NCBI GenBank assembly: GCA_013423325.1
Contig: BLJB01000064.1
Location: 1 to 64,000, forward strand
Direction: 5' to 3'
DNA: 64,000 bases
Origin: Usnea hakonensis
Lineage: Eukaryota > Ascomycota > Lecanoromycetes > Lecanorales > Parmeliaceae
The notes under the pieces are model-generated. The model worked only from the letters and a program-made list of their open reading frames with translations, searched no databases and was not told where the DNA came from. Numbering within the stretch: the first letter of the stretch is position 1; each line of letters begins with the position of its first letter. The position numbers and the translations under genes were made by a program. Of this stretch, positions 35,637 to 49,000 are shown in pieces.

Positions 35637-37915
35637 CTAGTGATGAAGACGACCAGGAATGGTGGGAGTGATGAGCTTTCTCAAGAATTAACGGCTTTGA
35701 TCTTCACGGGAAAGGGTAGGTTGGGGGGAGGGGGGGGAGAGGCGCATGGCACGATCAAATGTTATTGGATGGATGGACCTCACTGTATATATATTCCTAT
35801 CCGGCCGCTGAGCGGCGATACCGTTGTAATAAGGGACATCTGCCTACAAAGCGATTCCAAAGCCGCTCTTTGCCCACTTCCCCTACCAAAATCTTCATCC
35901 TACTCTATCAATGCATCATCAAATCCCCGAAAACCCCAATCAATACCCCACTTCCCCCTCAGCATCTCAAGCATCGATCCCCTGCACCACGCATCTCCGC
36001 AAGCCCTAGCCCTCCCCAACCGTACCACATCCAAAAATACACCCCCTCTCTCCCCGCAGCTCCTCACACCTCAGAACATCAACAACCAACCCCACAACAA
36101 AACATCACACAAGCACCATCCTCATCCCAAAGCCCCCGACACACTACAAAAAAATACAAAAGACCATCACCAATCAACATCCCCCAATCCACCATCCACA
36201 ACCCAGACCCAATCGCGTTCTTAAGACGCCCTATCCAACCCCCAAACCCCAACCCCCCAAAAAAACCCCAAACCACAACTCCAACCTCGAATCCGGCGCA
36301 AGACAAAGACAAGACAAAACAACACACATACCACCAGCAAAGCCAACACTATACTCGTACACCAACCAAGGGCCCGCACCGCCCCCTCCCCAGAAAGAAA
36401 CTTCTCCATCCACCCAAGAAAGAAAGGAACGATGCCACAAAAGAAAGGGGCCATGGGTATGACGTAGAAGCACCACATACATACTAAAACTACAATCCCA
36501 TACAACAAAGCGAAGAAAATGAAGCAAGACATTCCCCTTTCCCCCAACCCAAAACCCCCCAAACCCCCAGCACAGTCCTCGACTCCCTTCCCCTGACACT
36601 ATGCCATCTCCCTAACATCAGGACTCTCAGCTAAGCTCCTTCACAAACCTCATCTTATTTCCCACCGCACCGTTCGTCTAGAACCCCACACCACCAGGCA
36701 TACATACGCATGAGATAGATAGAGGGACGTCAAAGATGTCATAGCACATACATACATACTTTAGCTTTACTAGTAAGGAACCAGCGCCAGATATATGGGT
36801 TCGATTCAGACACAATTCCTTTGATGTGAGATTTCCAGCCCGCGCGCGTGCGCTAAGTAAGGCACTGCTGTGTAGAAAGAAAGGTTTCCGGTGAGGAGGG
36901 TGGGTATGGGTTACACATATATATATAGAGAGAGAGAGAGAGAGAGGAATGTTTCCTTCCCAGTATAGTCTCTAAAAATAACCTGCCTGTTTGTTCAAAT
37001 TGCTGTTTCGGGCGGCGGGATAGGCTGGTTGCTGTTATGTGTAGATGTTTGGGGTAGGAGGGTAGGAAGGGGGATGATGGTGAGGTGAGGTGGTGCATGG
37101 TGGTAGGAGGAGAGGAGAAGAGGGGGGGAAAGAAATACCCATGGAAGAGAAGGGCGGTGTCTACTCTAGGATGGCCGCTAGATATAAGTAGACAACCATA
37201 TCGCTTAGAGGAATACTCTAGACGCAGTTTTCCCTGGACGCTAGGTCCCGCGAGGAAGAGATCCAGTGAGATAGAGTATCACGCGGGGTGTGGGGCGTCA
37301 ATCTCAACAGGACGAGCATTGAATTTTGGGATCTATGAGTTGTAATGAAGGGAGGGGGAGAAGATCCTTAGCAGGAATATAACTATAGCAACCAGCTCCT
37401 GTCGGGGAAAAGGAAGGTTGGCGAGCAAGGGACGAGCTCGGTTCGAATGGGTGTGTTTTTAGGTCCTTGGGATGGACGTTTTACAATCGACTAGAAGAGG
37501 CGTATGGAGCAGTGTGGTTCAGGTAATGGATGTATATTGTCTATGGAGTGGTGATGAAGCTACCAAGTCTGGGATTCGGGATACATGATCATGTAACCAA
37601 CATGACCAGATTCGCTGATCCAGGCTCATCCCTTACGTTCTTGGAAACCGCAATCGCATTCCCATCACCTGTTTGACCTCAATTGAAACTTTTATAATAA
37701 ATCACGCAACTTTGCTGCCTGGAAACGATCTGTTTTTTGTTTTTTTTTTGTTTTTTTCTGTCTTTTTTTTCTGGTTTCTTGGTGTTTTTGGATTTTTGGG
37801 TGTTTTTTTTTTCTTTTCTGGATTTTCATATCCACAAATAGGAAATTCGTAGCTCCACTTTAATATCCCCACAAATAGGAAATCGTTATCGAACACAGTC
37901 ATGTAATATTCAATA
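35637..37915. other. Strongly C-biased low-complexity DNA, no gene seen
   Basis: From about 35880 to 36610 the plus strand is almost free of G and made of C, A and T (CCCC, CCAA words). Long frames on either strand here are Pro/Thr-rich or Gly/Phe/Val-rich by composition only. A GA/TA microsatellite lies at about 36918-36946 and a T-rich tract at about 37731-37816. I see no supported gene. Confidence 0.6.
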
Positions 37916-38708
37916 CTAGATGTCTTGTTGTCTTACGTCCAGACCGCCACGCGGGCTGCCGTCTAGCCTGCCGCGTGGCCCTCCTCCGTGCTGTAGCCGG
38001 ACATGTCGCGTAAGATTGTCGTTCCTAGAAAATCCTTTAGTGGCGTAGTCGCAATCTCCGAATTTGCAAAAGTATTTATTTTTCTCTTCCTTGGTGCTGT
38101 GGCGAGTGGACACGTGGCGTTCAACATCTCGAGCCCGATAGAAACTCCGATTGCATGTCGAAATCGGGCAGGGAAAGTCTCGGCTATGGGTCTTGACATG
38201 TTTGCTAATCGTACACCCGTTAGAGATATACGCGTTGTAAGCATAAATGCCGAGACATTAGCGGTACGTACTGGAGCTCGGATTTCCGCGAGAATTGTTT
38301 AGGACACTCTCCACAAAGTAAGCCATCTGAGGTAGTCGTTGAAAGGCCTCGAGAACCAGGTTTGGGAGTCGGAATCCTTGCGCCTGGGTCGTTGAATTCG
38401 ACGTCTGTTGTGACTTTCTGGTCCTGGCCATCTTGCAGCAAGCCTGATGATGGCTCTGTCGGGGTTGTAGCTGAAGAGGACGTTCTTAGGAAGGAAGTAG
38501 AGCTTCTGTTGCTGCTCTCTTCTTCCGTTGAGAGCACTTGGAAGAAGGATGATGTGGACTCAGGAAATGGATTTGCGAAGTAGTCTTGGTAGTCTTGATT
38601 TTCGAAAGTAAGTGGCAACGCTATGCCCGAGAGAATTCCTGGATAAGGTGTCAAAAAAACGAGCTCCAATATCTGCTCCCGCGTCGGCGGTCGCATCGAA
38701 AGAGGCAT
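37916..38708 (-). CDS. C2H2 zinc-finger protein with three fingers
   Basis: Two exons, 38708-38272 and 38204-37916, with a 67-bp intron (donor GTACGT, branch-like CTAAC, acceptor TTAG), give 241 residues. The intron splits the first finger. Joined fingers are: LCGECPKQF..ELHKHVKTH (C-x2-C, H-x3-H), FPCPISTC..VERHVSTRH (C-x4-C, H-x4-H) and YFCKFGDC..LTRHVRLQH (C-x4-C, H-x4-H). The N-terminal half is acidic and Ser/Thr-rich, as in activation regions. It is probably a DNA-binding regulator; targets are unknown. The N terminus is uncertain: another frame just upstream (PTKRWKLD, about 38705-38775) looks coding and may be a missed 5' exon. Confidence 0.8.
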
Positions 38709-41498
38709 CTAGCTTCCAACGCTTGGTTGGTAGATCTTCAGTTGACCTTTCCTGTTCTCCGCCAAACTGATGCTGCAGATCAGATTTGCTGTAGTACAGT
38801 TGGTGGGGTCTTCAAGTCGGACTTACACCTGTGTCTGCCTCGTCAAGAGTGTCAAAGGACGCAGGGGGACAACCTTGGCGAGTGGAAGCCGAATATAATG
38901 GCTCTGATGTAAGATCTCGGGGGTTTACATAGAGTTGAAGACCTGAGTCTTGAATATCAGGGATAAAAGTGTTATGTGGTCTTCCGAGGATGGCGCGTCG
39001 CGGAGACTAAATAGTCTCCGCGGCACGAGCGGACTGTTTTGATGGACTAGTACATAAAGTGCAGAGTCTTGGATGAATTTTGAAAAGTTGGAGGGCTGGA
39101 TGATTGACGAAGAATCCGCGGCGTGTGCTGTTAAGTAGCATAGAGCCTAGCAGAGCCCTGGGGGGCCTCCCGCTCGCATCCACCACTAAGGGGTCTCTCC
39201 GGTTGGAAGGCCTCCCTGACTCAGCAAATTATCTTTTGGGACTAGTCTCGGGCGTCGCCATTATGCAGGCTCCTGCGAGGTTGCCTGATAATTTGCCATC
39301 AAATCTTTCGTATCCCCGGTAAGCGAGAAGAGGCCCGCCGTTCGCTTTGCAGCCTGATGCAAGTCTTATCAATATATTACACATAATAGGTGGGAAAGAC
39401 TTAATCGGATAGGCTGTGGAACACAACTAAAATTTAGGGAGGCCTTCAATGGGTAAGGCACTGCCAACTCTCAAAGCGAGTGGAGAGTCAGCCTGTTCTT
39501 GTTACCGGAAATTGCGGGAATTATGTTTTGCGGTAGGAGGCCTCTTTGCAAGACCTTGATTTCTTACTGGCTGTGAGTTCAAGGCCGTTTCAATTGATAA
39601 TGGTTGGCCTCTTTCGCCGCAGTGATCGACTATGGTGAAAGAAAAGATGCTGCTGCTAGAGGCCCGCCAAAACAAGATGTTCTTCATCTCTTGAGCGATG
39701 GCGATCCCCAGCAACTGGTCTTCGCAACGGCAGACCTCTCCACGAATGAGACGGACGTTCCAAGCTACTCTAGGACTTGCCGTATATTTCCTTGCCATTT
39801 CTGAAGACATCGGGCCTCTCAACTGTCTCAGAACTTCGTGTTCAGAAGCCGCAAGGACAGCATAGGCCGGCAGCCGGGACTTTCTGCCTTCTCATGGGCC
39901 GAGCTTCTGGACCGGCGGGCCTGTGGGCTGGCGGGCCTCTGGAGCGACGGGCGCCTCTGTGACGACGGGCCTCTGTGAGAAAGGGTCGCGGTGACAGAAG
40001 GCCTCCGGACAGATCTCTGTATAAGTCCTCTTACACTTCACGATGGCTGAGCCGCCCATCTCCCACTCAAATCTTCATCGAGCTCACAAACCTCTGCTTT
40101 CCTTGAACCTATCGTATATTGCTACACTTCCATTCTGATCTCCCGAGGTAAGAAGAACTCTCAAACTTTTCAACTCCCTTCTGATCGCTACACCAGTGGA
40201 GACCAAGACACCGGCACAATATGCCAAAGCTCAGTCAAGCCAACCTTGCTTCCCACAATGCGATCCAAAAGAGGTCGGACGAAGCCCCAATGAAGCAAAC
40301 TGTCAAGGGTTTTCGAGAAGAAGACGACCCATACAGGAGGTTCCTTGTTACAGGGAAATCCAATCACCAGTACGATGCTCTAGCCAAAGCCGGCAAAAGT
40401 CACGATGTCCACGCCGGTAAGGGCAGAGGGAGATGGCGGATAGTTACGGAAAGACTGTGCTAATAGAAGCAGGGAAGAAACTGTAAGGTTCTAGGGGAAC
40501 ACTTTGGCCCGGTCCAAGTGGGTCCAAGGGAAAAGAGATCTGAGCCATCGCATTGGGGCAATCCTTTTTAGTGCTATTTCGAGACCAGGGTAGGACAGGT
40601 GCTGAAGGGCGTGTAGGCTTGTCTCCTTCGAATCGGATATGAACAGACAACGCGATATCCTCGTTAAAGCCAACTCTTAGCAATCCAAGCGTCCTATAAC
40701 CGCGCGCCATCACAGCTGATCATTCCCTGAGACCTGGCAGCGAGGAGTCATGTGGTTGAAAGAGCTAGAGCAATGCGTCACAATCGTAGGTAGAAGTGTC
40801 GCTCAGTATAGTAGCTGTCCACCAACAGAGCACTTACATGAAAATCGTCGCTCCCGCCCGGTCCGCCGTACATCCATTCTCCATTAGTACTAAGACTCCC
40901 ATCAAGTGAATGGTCGAAGCTAGGAACTCGATGGGGCGCATGCTGATGCAAGAGTGCTCGTCACTCGTCAGTGTATTACTCTAGCAAGTGCGCAGATGAC
41001 TTGCAGCTATGGAGGAGATTGGTCCGTCGAATGAGGCATGGTATGTGATTGACATGAGAGCAGAAAGACGAGCGTGTTAAGAGTCGATGATCGATGTCAC
41101 AGGTGGGAGTTGGAGATTGCGAGGAAGTGGCGGGAGTAGCGGGAGTAGCGAAATCTTGTGTCTTGGCGAAAGCAATTGCTGCTAATAAATCAATTGCTAT
41201 TACAGTACCCATAGTTCCTGTTGTTGAAGTTGACGGAAATGATGCCTGTGCCGAGGAGGTCTACGTACAGTGTCGCTTTAGACTGGCAATAAGACCAGCG
41301 CGACGTGCAATATGTAGCGAGCGAGATCACGAGTCAGGTAAATTGGAGTACTGCAAATCAGTAATTGTCATTTGCCATTCTTTTATGAAAATCTGTAGGT
41401 ACCACGTCTCTGGATGCAGGGCTAAAGCATCACAGCAAGAGGCAGCTTGTCATCAATGTGTGAGACCGCTTTTGTTGTAGTTCGAAGCCGGCTCTTCT
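38709..41498. other. Spacer with repeat-like GC patches, no firm gene
   Basis: About 2.8 kb. Repeated GGCCTCC/GGGCCTCT words occur at about 39155-39215 and 39890-39980, the latter as short imperfect tandem copies of a GGCGGGCCTCTG-like unit. A frame at 40221-40463 (+) is charged and without motif; a minus frame at 40976-41212 begins with a signal-like hydrophobic stretch. Neither is supported enough to call. Confidence 0.4.
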
Positions 41499-42430
41499 CT
41501 AAGATCCAAATTTCAACAAGTACCCTCCATCAACGGGCACGATCTGGCCATTAAGGTATTGATTTGTTGCCATGAATAGGACCGCGTTAGCCATATCCCT
41601 GTCGTTCCCTGGGCGATGTGCAGGTAAGTGTGCGTACTTCTCGGCTGGTATTTCACTCTTTTGATTGTCCTTGCTCTCTTGGGCAGTCATCTCACTGGGG
41701 AATACTCCTGGCGCAATCGCGTTGACTCGGATTTTGACACCGGCGTTCGCAATCTCCGATGCCAGCAGTTTGGTCACCTGATTGGCGGCGGCTTTGCTTG
41801 CGTTGTATGAGAAATGAGCCTGCGACTTGAGGACCTGGCCAGAGATGGAGGTGATGTTGATGACGCAGCCGGCGTAGCCTTTCTGGTGCTCTGTAGCTTT
41901 CTCAAGGAGAGGAAGGAAGGCGAGGGTTGTAAAATATAGTTGAGGGACATTGGTTTTGTAGGTTGTTGCCCAGTCTTCGAAGTTGGCGTTGTCAGGCTCG
42001 AAAAGGTTCTTCTTTAGGTCTGCAGCTGTCTCGCCTTCCGGCTTCTGAGTCGAGGTATTGATACCAGCGTTGTTGATGAGGATGCAGAGGCATCGTTCGC
42101 GGGACTCGATCTCTTTCACTAGCCTCCGGATCTCATCCTTGCTTGTGATGTCGGCAGCCAGAGGTATGATCTCGCCGGCAATGTCTTTCCCGTGTGCCTC
42201 AACAACTCTTTCAAGCTTCTCCTCCGTCCGCCCAACTATGTAGACCTTGGCGCCATTGACTGCAAGGGCTTGCGTAGCCATAAGCCCAATTCCGGAGCCT
42301 GGTTACTGTTAGTAGTGCCTGATGGAAGGCGTGATGGAAGAATTGACCGACCGCCACCAGTGACGAGGGCGACCTTGCCCTTGACATCGAAGAGATTCGC
42401 AAGTTCTAGGTCTTTGTTATTGGTCTCCAT
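41499..42430 (-). CDS. Short-chain dehydrogenase/reductase (SDR)
   Basis: Two exons, 42430-42352 and 42298-41499, with a 53-bp intron in phase, give 292 residues. The classical SDR set is complete: VALVTGGGSGIG (cofactor loop, formed across the intron), ILINNAGIN, the catalytic Ser in NITSISGQ, YNASK (Tyr and Lys), and NAIAPGVFPSEMT. The end is PVDGGYLLKFGS. It should oxidise or reduce a carbonyl/alcohol with NAD(P)(H). VGR near the end of the second strand and no Asp there suggests NADPH preference (inference). The frame stays open upstream to an ATG at 42571 that would add a 47-residue Arg/Ser/Thr/Pro-rich, acid-free leader, so a mitochondrial form is possible. Rhamnolipid-type RhlG-like and glucose-dehydrogenase-like annotations are common for relatives; the substrate is unknown. 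Confidence 0.94.
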
Positions 42431-42949
42431 TTTTGTTGCTGAAGTGTAGTGGAAATGTGAAGGTTGATAGCGTAAGAGTGCAGGTTTGAAGGTGCTGCTG
42501 AAAGTGAGGGTTGGTGTGCGAATCAATCGAGGTGCAGGTCGAGGCAAGATTCGAAGACCGAGGCAGTTCATGTGAGAATTGAGAAAATTGATGAGAATGT
42601 GAAGATGAAGCAAATTTGAATGACGATATTTCTTGGCGATGTATGACGACACATCCAAGTAGCTTCGCGGCTAACAATGAGATAGTGGGAGATGCAATTT
42701 TGGCATGGCAATCCATCTTTCCAATTTCCACTCATCAATATTCATGTCCGGGTCATGACAGTATTGAAGTAGTCAAGTAAAGCTGGAGTGGTCCGTGAAA
42801 AGGTTGTTCTGTTGATGAAGCGTAGAGCAGGTGTTGATCGAAAGCAATTGTGGAAGAGTAATTATCAACCACGTATCTTGGATATGATCATCTGTCACGA
42901 CCTCACGTGCTTGGGTTCGTTTCCAGTCGCCTTTCTTGCATCTGGCATT

Positions 42950-43210
42950 GCCTGTCTACGCAGACTTACGCCCATGTTTATGTCCATCGAGCCGTAACCC
43001 CCCTGGATCTTCTCAATGGCCTGTGTAAGCTCTTCCCGATGTGGCTTGTAGTATTCCACCTTCCATCCACTGTCGGCCTCAATCCGCCCCAGGGTATTGT
43101 CCGTTTGCTGTGATATCCAGGGTTGCAAAATTAGCTCCGTTGTTCGCAAGCCCTTAGACGAGTGCAAAACCGAGGGCTCGAGTAGCGCCTGCTACGATGT
43201 TTCTACTCAT
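42950..43210 (-). pseudogene. Decayed short-chain dehydrogenase relic
   Basis: Starting near 43210 the minus strand encodes an SDR-like start (AGATRALGFALV), then a TAA, then GLANNGANFATLDI in the same frame. The similarity continues in another frame with DNTLGRIEADSGWKVEYY and ends around GGYGSMDI near 42960, where NAAG should follow. Missing catalytic region, one nonsense codon and at least one frameshift mark it as dead. It is only distantly like the intact SDR 500 bp away, so it is more likely a separate gene relic than a recent copy. Confidence 0.6.
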
Positions 43211-43214
43211 CATC

Positions 43215-45700
43215 AGCAAGGTCTCTTCGACTCTTCAGCGTCAATTCATACCGTTCACTCAACGCGTCTCACCACGCCATTAATTCCATGCGCCTTCCCA
43301 TGATCGCGGAGAAAGATGTCCATCCCGAAGCCTCGAGAACAGTGACTCAACAGGGCACCCTTGTCCCGACCTGGAGTTCCGCGAGGACTAAGTCGGCAAA
43401 GAGTCAAATTCGACCCAACAGATAGGCACCTCAAGAAAGGTGCGTAGGCACCAGGTGAAGGCGTAGGCGTGACGCGACATTGAAAGTCCAGGGATCGGTG
43501 AATTGCGAGGGTGAATTAGATCAACTCTTGCGCAAAGAGACTATGAGTCGCACCGATGCTTGCTCAACCCTCCCATAACTGGGCGCGGGAAGTTGAGTTG
43601 GCAGAAATGATAATGGGAAAGAGAGCAGGCCCACGAGATTCTCCTGATACTGCCAAGAATGCCAAGAATGCCAAGAGCGGGATCTGCATCATCCCGCAGC
43701 CGATCGACCTCCCTCTTTAACACTTTATGTTTACCGACATAAAGTACAGTCCGTTCGCAGACGGACGCAAGAGACTTAAAACAACTCACTGTATTTAAGC
43801 CGAATGCTCATTCTTCGACCCACGACCTCGACAATGAAAATGGACGTTGACCCTCATATGCTGGCAACATCTTTGCTTCCTCCGCTCAATCGAGACGCTA
43901 GCTGACTTCCATGAACCCTAACATCTTGACGATCTTCAAGACTTCTCAGGGTAGAAATAAATGTGTAAGATAGCTGATTTCAAGAACATAGCATGTTCAG
44001 TAAAGGGAAGTGATAACAGTGAGTCTCGGGTGCTGAAACTAGAAAGTAAGATAGACAAGAGCAACCGTAAAGACAGCAGCAAGGCTATTTGCAAGCCTCA
44101 ATGTGGCCAAAAGAACACCTAGAAAATCAGGAGCATCTTTTCCCAGTATCTTTATCTTCACTGCGATGGCCCTCACTAGTATCAGAGTCGTCAGCTCTTG
44201 ACTTGCATCCCAACCGCCGTGGATAGGGTTAAGCAAAAGATCAGGAGAGGGCTCTGGCACTTGGTCAGCTTTTCACGCCTTATGCTATCACCATGTCATT
44301 TTGAACAAAATTCAAGGCCCCAAAAATTATCCAAAATTCAAAAGACCCGTCGCCATGACGTCTGGAGTCGCTCTACGAAAACCAGAAACTCTACAAGGCG
44401 GTGGTGGAATGTGCCCGCAGAGCGAATCGAACCAAGGATGGGGTATCATCTTCTCCAACAACCACCAGGAATCTCAACGACAACCACGACAACAGCAGCT
44501 AGCAAAAAGGATATGATACAGAAGATTCAAAGAGCAAAAGACTCGGCGAACAACCCGAAGGCTGAACGCTTAGAGAAAATCCGAAGATTTTACTTGAAGA
44601 TATGTATATATTATCACAAGGTCAGGATCAATTACGTGGGCTAGCTTTGACTTCCGGAATTCACTAAGTGAACACGGAGCGACTCGGCTAGGGACGCCAT
44701 TTCGCCTTTCTTCCTTGGATACATATTCCATTCTATTTTGATTTATATTCTTTGATTTGCAATCAACACCACAACACTGCCACACCTTAAGAATACCACG
44801 CAGTCACCTGGCACTTGCTTTGTATATTCGACCAACACATTTATCTTTGCATTCTACGATGACAAAATTCTTGATTCCATCTGAGATGTTTTACCTTATC
44901 ATCGGCTTCTATGTTTCTCGCCCAATATTGCAGGAAAAAAGTCATTGTCTGCGCCTCTCAATTTCATCTCGCTCCTGTTTGGTCCCCAACTAAATTAAAA
45001 TGTGTTACTATACCATTCTGAACTTGCGCTACTGTCAACGCCTCCTCCCTGCCAATCTCATCAGCGTTCAGGTAGAGTCACAGCATTTTTTGAAAGCTAA
45101 GCAGACTATGGGACTACATCCTCCCTCTATCGATAGCTACCATTATCACAACATGCCCAAAATTCAAGGCTTGTGTCCACAAAGCGGACCACATGTTACA
45201 GGCCATAAGCTCTCATTTGGCTTCTAGGCATTTTCGCTTGTGGGAAAGATAGGTAAGTAAGACATTTCCAGCCATAAACATAGACTCACATTGTAGAGGT
45301 CAGCTTCGATGAGGAACAGAATGGTTTTCCAGTTCAAAACAAAACATAATAAGCGTGACCACTTCACACCACAAGATCAATGCTGGAAAGCAGTCACTTC
45401 CAATAGCAAGGGGGCAGTTAGTGAGCTTCAGAGTCAATTAGACCTCGCCATCCCTATCCTTCCCAACAACACCAAAGTCATGCCTATAGTTTCTGCTGGT
45501 CGCCCAAAGCAATTTCTTGCTTCTCCTCCTTCTCTTCGTTACTCATTCTTGACTCTATTGCTACACCCTTCCCAACCTGTCAAGTTGCATTACCTCTTCC
45601 CACAAACCAGCGGTGTGCGCAGAGATGAAGCATTCTCGTCATCTCTACATCAGGCTCGGCCATTGGATAATAAAGTAATAAAAGAACCACAGATCATTCA
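43215..45700. other. Spacer, no gene seen
   Basis: About 2.5 kb. Frames at 44198-44644 and 45309-45710 on the plus strand and 44039-44260 on the minus strand have no motifs. It marks the border between the gene-bearing part and the repeat-rich right end. Confidence 0.45.
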
Positions 45701-45720
45701 CACCACTTGAAGCAGTGGCA

Positions 45721-45758
45721 CGTAATCATTCACCGCGTTATTCACAGCGTCATTCACC
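45721..45758 (+). repeat. Short 12-bp tandem repeat
   Basis: Three imperfect copies of TCATTCACCGCG-like units follow each other (second copy TTATTCACAGCG, third TCATTCACCTCG). They lie just before the first gypsy relic and could be part of its former end, but no LTR pair is visible. Confidence 0.6.
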
Positions 45759-46089
45759 TCGCTCGTTGTCTGTGTTGATTTTTAGTGAAGCTTCTTTAGG
45801 CTTTCACGGGTATTTAAAGCCCCTACCCCCCACACCCTCCTTCCTTCTTACACATCGTGCGCCATACACATCCTCCTTACACATTCAAGTATGCACAACT
45901 CAAGTGTCCAGTATCTGTGAGTTTGGAAGACCTTGTTCGATTCGAAGCTTCACCAATCTCACGCAAGAGCATACACATTCTTCCTGCGATGTCTCAATCC
46001 TTGATTCAATCATCTCAACCGTTGATCACTCCGATTCTGAATCCGGAGATGTCGCACCCCTTTTTGACTCCCGTTCCAACTGCAGTGCT

Positions 46090-49000
46090 GTGGTGGACAT
46101 CAGAGGCCTAAACAACCTCAGTGTACTTGACGTATACCCTTTCTCACTGCAGTCAGACAACATCGCAAGGCTACTTGGATGCACTCATTTGTCAGCCCCC
46201 AACGCCATCTCTTTCTTTTACCAGTGGCATGTGCCTGAAGATCACCGCTACATGCTCACAAGAGTCTCTCGTAGGAGACAGGAAGTCTTCAACGTCCCCA
46301 TATTGGGCGCATTCTCTACCGGGCGTTTGGGTACCTACCGCCACCACTGGATGAACCCTCTCTACTGCATTCCAAAGAATCGACTCATTTGCACCTATGT
46401 TCACCGTCCTTCTCATGATATTCAATGATAGCGTATCCTTGTAATACACTGTATTCCTCTCACGCACTGCTGGTCAGCTTGAAATCACTGTCTCCTTCTC
46501 ATAACTCTCTTTAAGTCTCCACTCATTGAATAGGCTATGCTAGTCTTACATATATAAACAGCATTCAAGCTAAGTCTACAGCTTCGCTACTATGACTAGC
46601 GTTTCAATTAGCATTTTCGAAAGCGAGAGGCCCAGTCCGGGTTGGCTTCAAGGGGGTAGGTATTCGGGATGCCGAATGGAATTGCGCAACAAGAACGAGA
46701 GGCCTGCAACGGACCTATCTCGAAAGGCGCGAGGGCTGAATGACGCTTTACCCATCAACTACTTGAGGAGGTACGATCCTAACAGAGCAACTTGCAACAG
46801 CTCGACATCAGTCTCTGATGTAATTGAGTTCTCACTGAACAACACTTCAAAAGTGCCACATTGAGGAACATTGTTTTCCACATCTGCAAGGCATCGACAA
46901 AGCTCAAGAGACTACGCCACTAGTCGTGGTGTCAAGCGCCGCTCATGTTGATTTTCAAGCCTCAAAGTCCGTTTACGTCCTCCCTCATCTGCGCGCCTAC
47001 AAATTCATACAAACCTAGCCATCACCTAGCTTACAGCTCCAACGAAAATTCTTGTCCAGTAAAAGATTCACTGCCTGATTCGCCGCCATTGGCTCATTTC
47101 TATAGCTTCCCGAAGAGCACATCTGCGTCCACCCCACGGACTTCGAACACTTCAGCTTCTAGACGACTACGTCAATCATACAGCACTGCAAGTTTACTAT
47201 TGACACCGGAAATGCAAGGATCGAGGAGAAAAGAGAGAGGTTCAGATGAGTGAGTCTCGCTTTTACGGCAAGCACCTCCCACCCGCCCGCCAGCTGACAT
47301 GGAGTGTAGCGTATTTGCTTTATAGTAGATACATCACAGCTTCAATAGCACATTTTCAACAATACATGGAAGTGCCCCTCTGCCGATCAACTCGATGTCG
47401 CATGCCCGTGCGATGATTCAGAAACTAACATTTCCAACCTCAAGTTCAAAGCAAGTATTCATATAGTCATTGTGCCAGCCAAGATACTGGCAAGTTGGCT
47501 TGCGGAGATCACGAAACTTGTCGACTTTACAGGCAATGGGGAGATTTTTCACGTCAACAAGTTCACTGGACTGGAACGATTGTGCATACTGAAGCCATGG
47601 TAAAGGACATTTTTGACATCGCCCATTCGGAAGGTCACCCAGGTTTTGAGAGGCGCTATGAGGTATTGTCAAAGTCTTGGTACATCCATGGATTGACACG
47701 CCTGCTACGAAGCTATATTAGACACTGCCCAATCGATCAGTCATGCAGCTACGCTGTTTCTACACGCACTCGAACCACAAGTACAAGAATGTTAGTGCCG
47801 AGCCGATATCAGAAAATAATCGACATCTGCTGGAGTGTGATGCGGACGGCAACCCCCAACTGGGGCAGGAACGATTCCTCGTCCTCACAACCCCGCAACC
47901 GTAAAATGGTCTTGTGCCAGCGATTCTTCAAGGCCCATGCACGCATAACTTCAAAGCTGCGTTCATAGACGTAGACGAATTTCACGAGACAAAGTCTGCG
48001 GATGCGACGACCATGTATTCGACAAGAATCGTCCTCTAAAAAAAGTTCTCATCAAAATTCTGGCCAAGCCGACCTCTTCCCTGATTGTCAACGGCCAGGT
48101 CTAATGCCGTCCTGTTAGAGTGGTAAAGTTTGAATTGATCAATCGCTCAATTTCCCAATGTGCTTAGCTTGCTTCGACGGCCGCATGGTTCGTAATTCTT
48201 GATTCCTTGTCTATCAATGGCTTGATAAGCCCATGACTCGCATGTACCCAAACGTCACTGTATGCTGTTTTGACTTTGAAGGCGCAACATCTGAATACGG
48301 CTTCGCGTGGCTTAACACGTCGAGCATCATGCACACGATCCCAGGACCAAATGCAGAAGGCTGGCTCCCTCTAATCAAAGCACGACACTTCTTAGTGGAT
48401 GAGTGGAAAAACCACTCCGGGTCACAATGGAAGCTGACTCGAAAACTTCGAAGGCCATGCTCAAAGATGAAAACGAGAAACCCGACGGCACTAAAGAGGA
48501 GGTAACAATTCCCTGCGGTTGTCCGTTCCTAGTTTGTTTTATTCTGTTTTGTTTTTTACATTTTCCGAGGCTGCTTCAAATTTTTCAAAGTGAAAACAGA
48601 CTCTTCAGTACCAACCGCTATGGGCGCGAAAAAAAGGTTCAATAGTCGCATAAAGGCGGACGACGAAGAGAAAGCCGAGCGAGAGCTAGCTGATGAAATA
48701 ACCCGACCTTATCAGTCTAGCGTAACCGAGCAGACAACTGCTTCCTCAAGTCGCGTATGCATTACCTCTACGCATTACCGATTCGATGATAAGTATCGGG
48801 TATTGGCTAACTGTGTTTCTAGGAAGACGAAGAACGTATTAGTATTGATCGATACACGAAGCCAATCGTGCAGATTATAGCGCAGCGTGTTCTACAGTTT
48901 CAAACATTCTGCGGCCGAACATCCTACCCCGGCTTCAATCGCTACTGAATAATTCAGTTTTTGAGTCCTTCATAACCAATGTTGAAAAGTACTGGCCGGA

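Noticed and set aside
35640..36599. Frames of 113-242 codons on both strands
   Set aside because: Composition of the C-biased tract removes stop codons; no domain or splice pattern.
41094..41480. 128-codon plus-strand frame near the SDR gene
   Set aside because: No motif, no signal sequence and no upstream or downstream exon that fits.
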